This document shows, in pieces, positions 8,910 through 19,094 of a stretch of DNA of 64,000 nt. The stretch lies in assembly GCA_964539785.1 (NCBI GenBank), contig CAZIJQ010000004.1:34311-98310 (forward strand). Direction: 5' to 3'. The translations under genes and the position numbers were made by a program. How positions within the stretch are numbered: position 1 is the first letter of the stretch; each line of letters opens with the position of its first letter. The notes under the pieces were generated by a model. It had not been told where the DNA came from. It saw only the letters and a program-made list of their open reading frames with translations, and ran no database searches. The stretch is from JABMPO01 sp964539785 (GTDB lineage Bacteria > Fidelibacterota > Marinisomatia > Marinisomatales > TCS56).

Positions 8910-10250
8910 TTAAATTTCCTTCTCCATTAGCTCCAGCCCCTGCCGGATAACGGCAGCTAATTCTATTTTGCTGGGACAGGCAAAAGTCGCCAGAGCAAAA
9001 TCATCAGGATCACATTCCAATATTCCCAGTTTTTCCATTTCTTCCACATCATTGGCCAAAATGCTTCGGAATAACGGATTTGGCATAATATCCATGGGTA
9101 GAACAGCTTCCCAGGCCTCGATTGGAACGATTGCCCGCTCAGCGCCATTCTTCTTGGAAGAAAAATTGAACAGCTTGCGACCGGTTTTCAGATAGGCATT
9201 GGTCAAAGTATATTGTCGGGAACTGCTGCCAATTCTGGCCCAACCTAAAAACGGTCGTTCCGTGGAAACCGGTAAAATCGTTACTGCCCGGTGATAAAAA
9301 CCGAGGTAGTCGTTATCATCTGCCAAACGGCCGGTCAAAACATCACCAACAATCACGCGTCGGGCATCAATATTGATATTATCCTTAATCATATCTGATA
9401 CCGGAACGCCAATTCGGGTCTTAATAAAACCGGGATTTGTAACCGCAGGTCCACCAACGGCAATTACTACCGTAGGATCAAATTCACCGGTAGTGAATAG
9501 CTTACCAAGCGTTGCAACCTGCTGTGGTTGCATAGTCCAAACAACTTCACCGGGATTAATAGGATCAATATGATGAATCTGGATTCCAACATTACCCGCG
9601 GGATGCGGCCCAGTGATAATGTGGGTTGCTAATCCGTTAACATCATTGAATTCGACAGCTCGCGCCTCTGATCCCACTGACAGGTTGACATTACCATCCG
9701 TCAGCTTTGTCAATACAAGCAGACCAGTCCTGAATTCGTCCTCCCGGCCTTCCAGCGCCATAAATGGGTCGATTGCCAAAGGTGTGGTATCCAGACCGGA
9801 AATAAATATGGCTTTAGGGTGATCGGCTGGATTTGCGGTTTTACCAAACGGACGTTGAGTAATTAACGGCCATAAATTGGCTTTTAATATGAAATCAATG
9901 ATTTCTTCCCGGGTACTGTTATCCGGATTCAGCGGTTCGGTCTGCTGGAATTTCTCATCTTTGTCGATGGCGACTATTATTTTTCGTATTTTACGTCGCT
10001 CACCAAAAATAATATCCTGGATCGTTCCTCCGCCCGGTGAAGGATAAACCACTTGAGGAAGATTTTTATCAAAAAATAATCCGGAGCCGGCCATAACCTT
10101 ATCGCCGACTTTGACCAGCAATTTTGGTTTTATACTCCTGAAATCATCGGGAACCAACCCGACTTCAGTAACTGATTCCAGCGTATTTACAGTTCCGGCT
10201 GGTACACCGGAAATCCGGATATCATGACCTTTTTGTATTTTAATTTTCAT
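8910..10250 (-). CDS. nqrA: Na+-NQR subunit A
   Basis: NqrA is the soluble cytoplasmic subunit that has been linked to quinone binding. The 446-residue protein begins with KIQKGHDIRISGVP, a lipoyl-like barrel, and has the Rnf/Nqr-type motifs PSPGGGTIQDI and GERRKIRKIIVAIDKD. The C-terminal half contains VAVGGPAVTNPG and RVIVGDVLTGR. It is the first gene of the nqrABCDEF-apbE operon. The 121 bp upstream (10251-10371) separates it from nuoN, which is read in the same direction, so it could have its own promoter there or be read through from nuo. Confidence 0.97.
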   Translation of the reverse strand: MKIKIQKGHDIRISGVPAGTVNTLESVTEVGLVPDDFRSIKPKLLVKVGDKVMAGSGLFFDKNLPQVVYPSPGGGTIQDIIFGERRKIRKIIVAIDKDEKFQQTEPLNPDNSTREEIIDFILKANLWPLITQRPFGKTANPADHPKAIFISGLDTTPLAIDPFMALEGREDEFRTGLLVLTKLTDGNVNLSVGSEARAVEFNDVNGLATHIITGPHPAGNVGIQIHHIDPINPGEVVWTMQPQQVATLGKLFTTGEFDPTVVIAVGGPAVTNPGFIKTRIGVPVSDMIKDNINIDARRVIVGDVLTGRLADDNDYLGFYHRAVTILPVSTERPFLGWARIGSSSRQYTLTNAYLKTGRKLFNFSSKKNGAERAIVPIEAWEAVLPMDIMPNPLFRSILANDVEEMEKLGILECDPDDFALATFACPSKIELAAVIRQGLELMEKEI

Positions 10251-10371
10251 ATATTTCTCATGGCTGAGTTTTGAATGGAAATTGATTGGAAATAGGCTCC
10301 CTAAAATTTATTAATCTATCTATTTGCAGTGGCAGGAATTTTGGTTTCCATTTAAGGCCGATAGTATACTA

Positions 10372-11859
10372 CTACCGGATAAATATCGCCAAAGATTTGT
10401 GTACGATTTCAGCTATTGGAGACCAGTATATACCAAAAATCAGAGTTGGTATTGCTAAAACAACAACCAATACAGAAATGCCTTTGAATTCAATTTGGGC
10501 AATTACCGCTTTATCCTGCGAGAAGAACATAGTTTTAACCACATACATATAATAATACAATGATATTACGCTGTTAAGAGCGCCGATAATCGCCAACCAG
10601 TAAAATGATGGTCCGGCTTTTATTACGGCTGCAAACAGATAAAACTTTCCGATAAAGCCGGCCGTGGGCGGAATCCCGGTCAGCGAGAACATGAACAGAG
10701 TCATCAATATCGCCAATAATGGGGCTTTATGCCCGAGTCCCCGGAATTGATCGTAATCTTCCTGGCCGGTAGCATTGGCAATAATCATGACTACATAAAA
10801 AGCGCCCAGATTCATTAACAAATAGAAAACCGCATAGATCATGATACCATAAACACCCTGCTGTGACAGGACCGGTAAAGCCATCATCATATAGCCGGCA
10901 TGGGCGATGCTGGAATAGGCCAGCATCCGTTTTACGCTGGTCTGGCGCAGGGCAATCAAATTTCCGACCGTCATAGTTACGGCAGCCAAGACTGCCAGGA
11001 GTTGAGTCCACGGAATCTCAGAGAAGGTACCCCACTCAAGCTTGGTAAATACTCCTTCACCCCCCAGAATCGAATTAAAAAATCTGATAATCAAAGCCAT
11101 TCCGGCCGCTTTGGGGGCAACGGATAAAAAGGCGGTTATGGAAGTTGGCGCACCTTCGTAAACATCAGGCGTCCAGTAATGAAATGGTACTGCCGATATC
11201 TTGTATCCCAACCCGGCAAAAATCAGAACTGTTGACAGCATCAATGCCAGATCTGCTCCATCCTGCAATTCCATTAACCCGGTTCGAATATCGAAGAAAT
11301 TAGTAGAACCGGTTAAGCCGAATAATATACTTAACCCAAATAACATGATCCCTGAGGAAAATGCACCGTAAATCACATATTTAAGTGATGCTTCGCTGCT
11401 ACGACGATTGCCTCGCAGATAACCCGCCAACACAAATGACATTATGGATACGACTTCAATCGATAGATACACCATAATCAGGTCAGTGGCCGAAACCATG
11501 AAAAACAGACCCAGGGTCACAATTACCAGTAAAATATAATATTCACCCACGCGCTGGTTTGCTAAATCACGTTCCCGGAAAGATACCAGAATGGTCAAAA
11601 TGGTCGCTAACAAAATCAGAACTTTGAAAAATACTCCGAAGGGGTCACTGGCAATTGAGCCCAGGAAAAGCGCTGTCGGTATGGGAAATCCATTGACCAT
11701 AAAATATAATAATGCCAATACGAGACCCGCCAATGCCCACAATCCTATCCGCCGTGATTTTTTGGCCGAATAAAGTAAATCCACCACAATCATCAATAAG
11801 ATTGTACCGGTTAAAATCAGTTCCGGTTGCAGGTAATTTAGACTGGTTAGATTAGTCAT
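10372..11859 (-). CDS. nuoN: NADH-quinone oxidoreductase subunit N
   Basis: This antiporter-like membrane subunit of complex I has 495 residues and many hydrophobic helices. Family signatures include the LVLAGYLRGNRRSSEASLKY segment with its key lysine, GLGYKISAVPFHYWTPDVYEGAP and the VKRMLAYSSIAHAGYMMM segment. It is the last nuo gene, 33 bp after nuoM. It contributes one of the three large proton-channel subunits. Confidence 0.97.
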   Translation of the reverse strand: MTNLTSLNYLQPELILTGTILLMIVVDLLYSAKKSRRIGLWALAGLVLALLYFMVNGFPIPTALFLGSIASDPFGVFFKVLILLATILTILVSFRERDLANQRVGEYYILLVIVTLGLFFMVSATDLIMVYLSIEVVSIMSFVLAGYLRGNRRSSEASLKYVIYGAFSSGIMLFGLSILFGLTGSTNFFDIRTGLMELQDGADLALMLSTVLIFAGLGYKISAVPFHYWTPDVYEGAPTSITAFLSVAPKAAGMALIIRFFNSILGGEGVFTKLEWGTFSEIPWTQLLAVLAAVTMTVGNLIALRQTSVKRMLAYSSIAHAGYMMMALPVLSQQGVYGIMIYAVFYLLMNLGAFYVVMIIANATGQEDYDQFRGLGHKAPLLAILMTLFMFSLTGIPPTAGFIGKFYLFAAVIKAGPSFYWLAIIGALNSVISLYYYMYVVKTMFFSQDKAVIAQIEFKGISVLVVVLAIPTLIFGIYWSPIAEIVHKSLAIFIR

Positions 11860-11892
11860 ATTATTTGATCTATCATCTATTCATCAGATCAA

Positions 11893-13443
11893 TTAAAAGA
11901 TTCCGGTGGTACCACCAATGGTAACAACCTGTTCGATTAATGAATTGACCGTTTCCCTGATAACGTTCAGGAATGGAGCCGGGTATACCCCAAAGAACAG
12001 GGTAATCAGAGCCAGCGGAACTACGGTAAACAATTCCAGACGACTGATTTCCGGTAAATCAGTATATTTCTCATTAAGCTGGCCGAAAAACATCCGCTGG
12101 TAAGCCCACAGGAAATAGGCTGCGTTGAGTAAAATTCCCAGCGTAGACAGGACTACGATCAGCTTGAAGACCGAAAAACCACCGATTAAACACATAGCTT
12201 CGCTGATAAACCCGGAAAAACCCGGTAATCCCAGTCCAGCGAAAAAGGCTATCATCATGATACCGGAATAAACCGGCATGCGCTGAGCCAATCCGCCGAA
12301 TCCATCAATATTACGATGGTGAGCACGATCATAAATCACACCGACCAAGATAAATAGCATAGCTGAAATCGTACCATGATTAAACATCTGAAAAAGAGCC
12401 CCGCTTACACCAGCCTGTGCCGATGTCAGATTTGAGCCGTTCATCACACCGGCCGCCACAATCGCTGACATTCCCACCAGAGCAAATCCCATATGATTAA
12501 TACTGGAATAGGCTACCAATCGCTTTAAATCTGTTTGAGCCAGGGCGCACAATGCACCCCAGATGATATTAACCAGCCCCAGCAATGCCAGCGCTCCTAC
12601 GAACCACCACACCGCTTCCGGTAGAATGGCATAGTTAATCCTGAACATACCGTATAAACCCATTTTCAGCAGAATACCGGCCAGGATGACCGATACTGCC
12701 GTCGGGGCTTCCACATGAGCCAGGGGTAGCCAGGTATGAAATGGAAAGATCGGTACTTTAATGGCAAATCCGATAAATAATAATATCCAGATAACTTTTA
12801 TTGCGCTCATGCCCCACCAGGCAACACCGCTTAAAGCCGTTGGTGCGATTTCGGTCAGTTCAACCATATTAAAAGTATAACCACAATTAAAATACAGGGC
12901 CAGAATGGCAACTAAAATCAGTACCGAACCGAATAAAGTGTAGATAAAAAATTTGATCGCTGCGTATTCGCGCTTGGGACCGCCCCAAAGCCCAATCAGG
13001 AAATACATTGGCAGCAGCATAACTTCCCAGAAAACATAAAACAGGAAAAAGTCCAGCGCTGTAAATACACCCATCATCCCGGTATCCAGCAACAGGAATA
13101 GGGCAAAATAAGCCTTAACCATCTTTTTGGTTTTCCAACTGACAAAAATACCAATAAAAGATAGCAGTGCGGTCAACAATATCATGGGCAGGCTGAGTCC
13201 GTCGATACCCAGGAAATAATGAATATTAAATGATGGTATCCAGGCTGCATATTCGATAAACTGGAACGAGCCAGTACTGCGATCGAACATGAACCACAGG
13301 GCAATCGCTAGAATTAATTGAATACCTGTCGCCACTGCTGCAGTTATCTTGATGGCCTGGTTCAGGCGATTTGGGATTAATAAAATTATAGCTGCCCCAA
13401 TCACCGGCAACCAGATTAACCAACTCAGGATATGGGAATCCAT
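11893..13443 (-). CDS. nuoM: NADH-quinone oxidoreductase subunit M
   Basis: This second antiporter-like subunit has 516 residues. Motifs include LLDTGMMGVFTALDFFLFYVF (with the conserved Glu following in FWEVMLLPMYFLIGLWGG, quoted here only in parts), the GFAIKVPIFPFHTWLPLAH region, and DLKRLVAYSSINHMGF. A GAGAGG ribosome binding site precedes the ATG. A 48-bp gap separates it from nuoL. Confidence 0.97.
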   Translation of the reverse strand: MDSHILSWLIWLPVIGAAIILLIPNRLNQAIKITAAVATGIQLILAIALWFMFDRSTGSFQFIEYAAWIPSFNIHYFLGIDGLSLPMILLTALLSFIGIFVSWKTKKMVKAYFALFLLLDTGMMGVFTALDFFLFYVFWEVMLLPMYFLIGLWGGPKREYAAIKFFIYTLFGSVLILVAILALYFNCGYTFNMVELTEIAPTALSGVAWWGMSAIKVIWILLFIGFAIKVPIFPFHTWLPLAHVEAPTAVSVILAGILLKMGLYGMFRINYAILPEAVWWFVGALALLGLVNIIWGALCALAQTDLKRLVAYSSINHMGFALVGMSAIVAAGVMNGSNLTSAQAGVSGALFQMFNHGTISAMLFILVGVIYDRAHHRNIDGFGGLAQRMPVYSGIMMIAFFAGLGLPGFSGFISEAMCLIGGFSVFKLIVVLSTLGILLNAAYFLWAYQRMFFGQLNEKYTDLPEISRLELFTVVPLALITLFFGVYPAPFLNVIRETVNSLIEQVVTIGGTTGIF

Positions 13444-13491
13444 ATCAATCCTCTCTTAAAAATATTTGATAGTATTGTTGTATCCCGCCCA

Positions 13492-15534
13492 TCACAATAC
13501 CTGAATTATTAAAATTACAATTATTGCCAATAAGGCAAACAACAGGTAGTTTTGCAAACGTCCGGTTTGTGCCTGCCGTAAAGATTGTCCTGAACGCTGA
13601 AAAAATCTGCCAATTCCGTTAACGATCATTTTATCCAGACCATCCCAATCAATCGTACCGGATAGACGTGCAAATTTTTCCGATATTCGCCCAAAACCAT
13701 CGATAAATTTTTGATCATACAAATCCCAGTCGGTGTAGCCGACCTTATCTGTTAAGCGCAAGAACGGCTGGTAAATGAATCGATCGTAGATTTCGTCGAT
13801 ATAATATTTATGAAATGACCAGCGATAAATAAATCCACTGCGCTGAGCCCAATTCTCGGCAGATAATTTTCTTTTGAGATAAAACAGCCAGGAAAATAAA
13901 ATTCCCAGTCCCGCTAAGGAAACCGATAGAATCATTGCTAACTTATGATTATGATGGACCTGCTCCGCGAATTCATGAGCGCCCACAACCACAAACCCAG
14001 TTACTAGCGTGTCCTGGGCCGTGACTAAACTGGTGAACCAACCACTGTTGGCAAATGGATTGAATTGGGGTAAGGTATAAAAAGCGAAGAAAGTCAGGCT
14101 ACTGAGAACAATCATTGGAACCGTCATAGCCCGGGGAGATTCAACAATATTTATATAAATATGAGTCTGCTGAGGCTCATTATGGAAAGTCAGATAAATC
14201 AAACGCAACATATAAAAAGGCGTGATCAAAGCCGCCGTAAAACCAAAAAACGGCACTAAAAAATGTTGCGGGGAATGACCGGCAAACGCCAGCGTTCCCG
14301 CCAGGATTGCATCCTTAGATATGAAGCCCGATAATAACGGTACACCGGAAATGGCCAGAGTAGCCACCACCATAGTCCAGTAAGTAATGGGCATCCGGGA
14401 TTTGAAGCCGCCCATATTGCGCATATCTTGAGCGTCCGTATCGTGGTCATTTAATTTATGCAGTGCGTTATGCATGGCATAGATGACACTACCGGCGCCG
14501 TAAAAAAGACAGGCTTTGAACATGGCATGGGTCACAAGATGGAAAAATCCGGCAGTGTAAGCGCCAGTTCCCACCGCCATTACCATGTAACCTAACTGGC
14601 TTAAAGTCGAATAGGCCAGCACCCGCTTGATATCATTCTGGGTAATTGCGATGGTTGCGGCGAACAAGGCTGTAAATCCGCCAATGTAGGAAATTATAAC
14701 CAGCACATCTGGAGTCATGATCGGGAACAGACGCACCAGCATGTAAACTCCGGCAGCCACCATAGTGGCCGCATGGATTAAAGCTGATACGGGTGTGGGA
14801 CCTTCCATGGCATCGGGTAGCCAAATATGTAATGGCACCTGAGCGGATTTCCCAACCGCACCGCAGAATAATCCCAGTCCGGCCAGTGTAAGCATTAAAC
14901 CACTTAGTTGGCCGTTAGCGACACCATTGAAAATATCCTGATAGTTGAATGATCCCATGGCTGTGAAGAATAACATGATCCCGATGAAGAAGCCCAGATC
15001 GCCAACACGATTGGTCAAAAAAGCCTTTTTACCGGCATCGGCAGCCGAATCCTTCTGAAACCAGAATCCGATTAGCAAATAGGAGCTGACACCAACCAGT
15101 TCCCAGAAGATGTAAAGCGACAATAAATTATTTGCCAGCACGATTCCATTCATGCTGAAAGTGAATAATCCCAGGTAGGCAAAATACCGTGAATAAAGCG
15201 GATCACCGGCCATATAGCGGGTGGAATAAATGTGGGACATTGTGGAAATCAATGCCACAACCACCAGCATGATTACGGTGACATTATCGATGAGAAAACC
15301 AAGTTTAATCTGAAAAGCCCCTAAATTAACCCATTCAAAAGCAGCCTCAAGCTGATATCCGGGATCGAATTTCAATAGAATTGCCAGCAGCATTCCCAGC
15401 GCAATAACTAATGTTCCACCAACGGCTACTACGGCAACAAAATCACCCTGCCGCGGTAACCGGCGACCCCAGAATATCTGGATCAAGAAAGCCAGTAACG
15501 GTAGAAACAGGATGAACAGGCTGGCGATAATCAT
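13492..15534 (-). CDS. nuoL: NADH-quinone oxidoreductase subunit L
   Basis: The largest membrane subunit, 680 residues, has a conserved antiporter core with ELVGVSSYLLIGFWF, GKSAQVPLHIWLPDAMEGPT and NDIKRVLAYSTLSQLGYM. A C-terminal part holds the lateral helix and ends in a hydrophobic anchor (LLFALLAIIVILIIQVL). The start overlaps the nuoK stop in an ATGA arrangement. Length is slightly over the usual 600-660, which is within the family range. Confidence 0.97.
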   Translation of the reverse strand: MIIASLFILFLPLLAFLIQIFWGRRLPRQGDFVAVVAVGGTLVIALGMLLAILLKFDPGYQLEAAFEWVNLGAFQIKLGFLIDNVTVIMLVVVALISTMSHIYSTRYMAGDPLYSRYFAYLGLFTFSMNGIVLANNLLSLYIFWELVGVSSYLLIGFWFQKDSAADAGKKAFLTNRVGDLGFFIGIMLFFTAMGSFNYQDIFNGVANGQLSGLMLTLAGLGLFCGAVGKSAQVPLHIWLPDAMEGPTPVSALIHAATMVAAGVYMLVRLFPIMTPDVLVIISYIGGFTALFAATIAITQNDIKRVLAYSTLSQLGYMVMAVGTGAYTAGFFHLVTHAMFKACLFYGAGSVIYAMHNALHKLNDHDTDAQDMRNMGGFKSRMPITYWTMVVATLAISGVPLLSGFISKDAILAGTLAFAGHSPQHFLVPFFGFTAALITPFYMLRLIYLTFHNEPQQTHIYINIVESPRAMTVPMIVLSSLTFFAFYTLPQFNPFANSGWFTSLVTAQDTLVTGFVVVGAHEFAEQVHHNHKLAMILSVSLAGLGILFSWLFYLKRKLSAENWAQRSGFIYRWSFHKYYIDEIYDRFIYQPFLRLTDKVGYTDWDLYDQKFIDGFGRISEKFARLSGTIDWDGLDKMIVNGIGRFFQRSGQSLRQAQTGRLQNYLLFALLAIIVILIIQVL

Positions 15535-15836
15535 AGTTTCAACTCGCTGGGTTCATCAACGTTAATGCTGTGGAATAAATTGTAAATATTAATAATTATT
15601 GCCAGCGCAACCGCTGCTTCGGCAGCCGCCATGATTATCACGAAAAGTGCAAAAATCTGCCCCGACATATTCATACCGCCGAATCGTGCAAATGCGACAA
15701 AATTTATATTGGCCGAATTCAGGATCAATTCCACTCCCATGAGAATTGCGATAGCATTTCGACGGGTAATTACGCCATACAATCCCAGACAAAACAGGAT
15801 CGCGCCAATAATCAAATAGGTCTGCAATTGATCCAT
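15531..15836 (-). CDS. nuoK: NADH-quinone oxidoreductase subunit K
   Basis: This small membrane subunit has 101 residues and three hydrophobic segments. It shows the expected IGAILFCLGLYGVITRRNAI, the buried Glu in LMGVELILNSANINFVAF, and the second Glu in MAAAEAAVALAI. The ATG shares one base with the nuoJ stop, and its own stop overlaps nuoL by 4 bp. Confidence 0.97.
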   Translation of the reverse strand: MDQLQTYLIIGAILFCLGLYGVITRRNAIAILMGVELILNSANINFVAFARFGGMNMSGQIFALFVIIMAAAEAAVALAIIINIYNLFHSINVDEPSELKL

Positions 15837-16324
15837 CAGCGTCCCTTCCTGGCCAGGGTGGCCGCTCCGATCAATGCGCCCAGTAATAGAATGGAAACAA
15901 CTTCAAATGGCAAAAGATAGTCAATCAACAGCATTTTGCCGATTGATTCTACCGTTTGGGTGGGCTCACTGGCAGCTACCACATACCAGGGTGTTTTGAT
16001 AATCATAGTTATCAATAATCCCAATAGTACGGTTAACCCGCCGGCTGCGATTCGCCGCTGAACACTGGTATGAGAAATTCGAACGCTGGTAATTTTGTTG
16101 GTCAGCATTATTCCAAACAGGATTAGAATTGTTATGCCACCGATGTAAATCACTATCTGTACCACGCCGATAAAATCAGCCCACAGGAAAATATAGAGTC
16201 CGGCGACACCGATAAAGCTGAATAACAATGCTACTGCGGAGTAAATCAATTGCCTGCTGGTAACCACAATTACCGCCGATGCAATGGTGAATAATGCCAG
16301 TAGCCAGAAGGTGATTTCAGCCAT
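15836..16324 (-). CDS. nuoJ: NADH-quinone oxidoreductase subunit J
   Basis: This membrane subunit has 162 residues. It has the family pattern SAVIVVTSRQLIYSAVALL, AGLYIFLWADFIGVVQIVIY and GGITILILFGIMLT, including the helix with the conserved Tyr-Gly/Ile-Gly break. The start overlaps the end of nuoI by 8 bp. Confidence 0.95.
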   Translation of the reverse strand: MAEITFWLLALFTIASAVIVVTSRQLIYSAVALLFSFIGVAGLYIFLWADFIGVVQIVIYIGGITILILFGIMLTNKITSVRISHTSVQRRIAAGGLTVLLGLLITMIIKTPWYVVAASEPTQTVESIGKMLLIDYLLPFEVVSILLLGALIGAATLARKGR

Positions 16325-16889
16325 TATAGGTCTGCTCCTCGGGCTGGGCCGGTTTGGTTATTCGCTCAACTTGTTCTGCGGTAACATTGGCGAAACGAAA
16401 AATCAAATCATTCCGGTCATAGGTAGAAAATTCGTAATCAATCGGACGTTTACGGGAATTGGGACCACCGGTCATATAGATACAATCCTCTGGACAAGGA
16501 TAGGTACACAGGTTGCAGTAGCAACACTCTGTCATGTCGATATCAAATCGAGTGACCAACAAACGCTTTTTAGTATCATTGGAAGTAGTACCGATATCGG
16601 TGTCTTTTAGCACCTTCACCGTATCAATTTTAATGCAATCAACCGGGCAGGCACGAACACATTGCATACAGCCTATACAATCATCGATATCGACCTCCAA
16701 CCGGGATCGAATCACATTATAGCTATTGTGATCAAAACCAATATCCCGTTGCGGTTGAGGCCAGCGCTCTTCCGGAAATTGCAGGGTGACATTATTTTTT
16801 CTGATTCGTAACAAATGTATAAACGTAATCCCCAGGCCTTGCAGCAGGGTAGTTACCGTTTCAAAAATATTTTTAAAATAATGAATCAT
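16317..16889 (-). CDS. nuoI: NADH-quinone oxidoreductase subunit I (two 4Fe-4S clusters)
   Basis: NuoI passes electrons between the peripheral arm and NuoB. The 190-residue protein has two cluster motifs, CIGCMQCVRACPVDC (about residues 73-87) and CCYCNLCTYPCPEDC (about 122-136). A C-terminal tail is enriched in Glu and Gln. Both cysteine sets are intact. Because nuoE, nuoF and nuoG are missing from this cluster, NuoI would be the most distal iron-sulfur subunit encoded here and the likely docking point for an alternative electron donor such as ferredoxin (inference). Confidence 0.97.
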   Translation of the reverse strand: MIHYFKNIFETVTTLLQGLGITFIHLLRIRKNNVTLQFPEERWPQPQRDIGFDHNSYNVIRSRLEVDIDDCIGCMQCVRACPVDCIKIDTVKVLKDTDIGTTSNDTKKRLLVTRFDIDMTECCYCNLCTYPCPEDCIYMTGGPNSRKRPIDYEFSTYDRNDLIFRFANVTAEQVERITKPAQPEEQTYNG

Positions 16890-16890
16890 A

Positions 16891-17976
16891 TTACCCTGTT
16901 AACAATTCCCAGATTCCGACCCCAAAAAGGTTGAAAAATGAAATCGGCAATAAGAACTTCCAGCTAACATTCATTAATTGATCAACCCGCAGGCGCGGGA
17001 AAGTCCAGCGAAACCACATCATCACCAATACCAGAAAAATTATTTTCCCCATAAACCACAGCAATCCCCAGGATGGGCCGGATAAAAATTCGCCAAAAGG
17101 ACTTTGCCAACCACCCAGAAAAACTACGGTGGCGATGGCGCAAACGATGAACATATTGGCATATTCGCTGAGGAAGAAGAATGCCCAGCGCATTCCCGAA
17201 TATTCGGTATGGAATCCAGCCACCAGTTCCGATTCAGCTTCCGGAATGTCAAACGGTGTCCGGTTTGTTTCGGCTACTCCCGCAATAAAATAAATAAAGA
17301 AAGCCAAAAATGTGAATGGATTTTGAAATATGAACCAGTTCGGTAAAAATCCCAGTACTGTGCCAGTCTGTGCTCTGGTAATATCCTGCATATTGAGGGA
17401 GCCAACCAGCATAACAACCGCAATCAGGGATATGGCGGCCGGTATTTCATAACTGATAATCTGAGCTGCCGAACGCATGGCGCCGTACAGCGACCATTTG
17501 TTATTTGATGCCCAACCCGCCAGGATCAATCCTACGATGCCAAATGAACTGACCGCCAAAATGTAAAATAGACCAACGTTAAAATTCACCAGCGACAGGG
17601 TTTCGCTGAATGGCAGGGCAATAAAACCGATGAAAGCTCCCAGAAATAGAATAAAGGGAGCCATAATAAACAATTTGCGATCGGCGGCAGCCGGAATTAT
17701 GTCTTCTTTTACCAATAATTTCAGCGCATCTGCAACCGTTTGCAGCACACCCCATTTTCCGGCATGCAGACCTGGCCCCTGCCCCATAGGACCGATTCGA
17801 TCCTGCATAAATGCCGATACTTTCCGCTCCACATAAACCGCCACGATAGCATGAACGGCAACCAGTCCGAAAATCGCCAATCCCGAAACAATGATTGCCA
17901 GTATAAATGCCCCGGGAACACCCAGAAACCCCAACCATGAATTATTTACCCAGTCTATCAGCCAACTGATCGTCAT
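16891..17976 (-). CDS. nuoH: NADH-quinone oxidoreductase subunit H
   Basis: NuoH links the peripheral and membrane arms and lines the quinone chamber. The 361-residue protein has VYVERKVSAFMQDRIGPM, the DALKLLVKEDI segment, YGAMRSAAQIISYEIPAA and NRTPFDIPEAESELVAGFHTEYSGM, the last given only in part for the conserved acidic residues EAESE. The start overlaps the nuoD stop by 4 bp. Confidence 0.98.
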   Translation of the reverse strand: MTISWLIDWVNNSWLGFLGVPGAFILAIIVSGLAIFGLVAVHAIVAVYVERKVSAFMQDRIGPMGQGPGLHAGKWGVLQTVADALKLLVKEDIIPAAADRKLFIMAPFILFLGAFIGFIALPFSETLSLVNFNVGLFYILAVSSFGIVGLILAGWASNNKWSLYGAMRSAAQIISYEIPAAISLIAVVMLVGSLNMQDITRAQTGTVLGFLPNWFIFQNPFTFLAFFIYFIAGVAETNRTPFDIPEAESELVAGFHTEYSGMRWAFFFLSEYANMFIVCAIATVVFLGGWQSPFGEFLSGPSWGLLWFMGKIIFLVLVMMWFRWTFPRLRVDQLMNVSWKFLLPISFFNLFGVGIWELLTG

Positions 17977-19094
17977 CGGTCAATCTCTCCCAAAACGATG
18001 TCAAGGCTGCCCAGGATTGCCAGTACGTCCGAAATCATCCAGCCCTGGGATATTTCACTCAGGACGCTTAAGGCAGTAAAGGCCGGCGAGCGCATCTTCA
18101 TGCGTGTGGGTTTTGGTTTACCATCACTGATGATATAAAACCCCAATTCGCCACGGGGTGTTTCGGATCGGGAGTAAATCGCCCCCTTGGGTGGTCTGAT
18201 TCGCCGGGGAACCGCTCCCCGCACATCACCATCACGGGGCATCTGATCCAATGCTTGACGGATGATCTTAACACTTTCACGCATTTCTTCGGCTCTCACC
18301 CAGTAGCGATCCCAGCAGTCACCAACCGATCCCTTGATGCCGGTTCCCACTGGAATCTCAAAATCGAACCGATCGTAGATGGAATAGGGCTCGTCTTTCC
18401 GTAAATCCCACTTTACACCAGATCCACGCAGGTTTGGCCCGGTAACACCATAATTAATTGCTACTTCCGGTGTCAGAATTCCCACATCAGCGGTACGCTC
18501 GATAAAAATCTTGTTGAAGGTTAGCAGATTATTGTACTCATCCACATGGGGTAGAAAATAATCCAGGAATTCATAAGTTTTTTCGACAAACCCTGGGGGG
18601 ATATCGTGGGATAACCCGCCGATCCACATGTAATTATAGAGTAAACGGGCACCGCAGGTAAGTTCGAACAAATCCAGAATTCGTTCCCGGTCACGAAACA
18701 TATACAGAAATGGAGTAAACGCTCCCACATCCAATCCAAACGTGCCCAGGGCCAGCAAATGACTGGCGATCCGGTTCATTTCCGCCATAATAACCCGGAT
18801 ATATTGAACCTTTTCCGGTACTTCAATCGCCAACATATCTTCCATTGCCAAGACGTACCCAAAATCATTGTTCATGGATGCGATATAATCGCAGCGATCA
18901 ACATATGGAATTATCTGTTCGTAGGTAATATTCTCACAATGTTTCTCAAAACAGCGATGTAAATAGCCGATTACCGGTATAATAGCGGTTACAATTTCAC
19001 CGTCGGTCTTTACTTTCAACCGCAGCACGCCATGGGTACTGGGATGTTGTGGTCCGATATTCAGGACCATCTCTTCCGTCTGTCTTACTCCCAT
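17973..19094 (-). CDS. nuoD: NADH-quinone oxidoreductase subunit D
   Basis: This 49-kDa-type subunit has 373 residues and helps form the quinone site. Motifs include NIGPQHPSTHGVLRL at the N-terminus, YLHRCFEKHCENITY, and the C-terminal DIVLGEIDR. It is a separate gene, not fused to NuoC as in some bacteria. Its start lies inside the nuoC 3' end (10-bp overlap). It is on the short side because the usual N-terminal extension is minimal. Confidence 0.97.
   Translation of the reverse strand: MGVRQTEEMVLNIGPQHPSTHGVLRLKVKTDGEIVTAIIPVIGYLHRCFEKHCENITYEQIIPYVDRCDYIASMNNDFGYVLAMEDMLAIEVPEKVQYIRVIMAEMNRIASHLLALGTFGLDVGAFTPFLYMFRDRERILDLFELTCGARLLYNYMWIGGLSHDIPPGFVEKTYEFLDYFLPHVDEYNNLLTFNKIFIERTADVGILTPEVAINYGVTGPNLRGSGVKWDLRKDEPYSIYDRFDFEIPVGTGIKGSVGDCWDRYWVRAEEMRESVKIIRQALDQMPRDGDVRGAVPRRIRPPKGAIYSRSETPRGELGFYIISDGKPKPTRMKMRSPAFTALSVLSEISQGWMISDVLAILGSLDIVLGEIDR

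Noticed and set aside
10251..10371. terminator or promoter between nuoN and nqrA
   Set aside because: No hairpin with a T-run and no convincing promoter boxes were found, so nothing is listed there.
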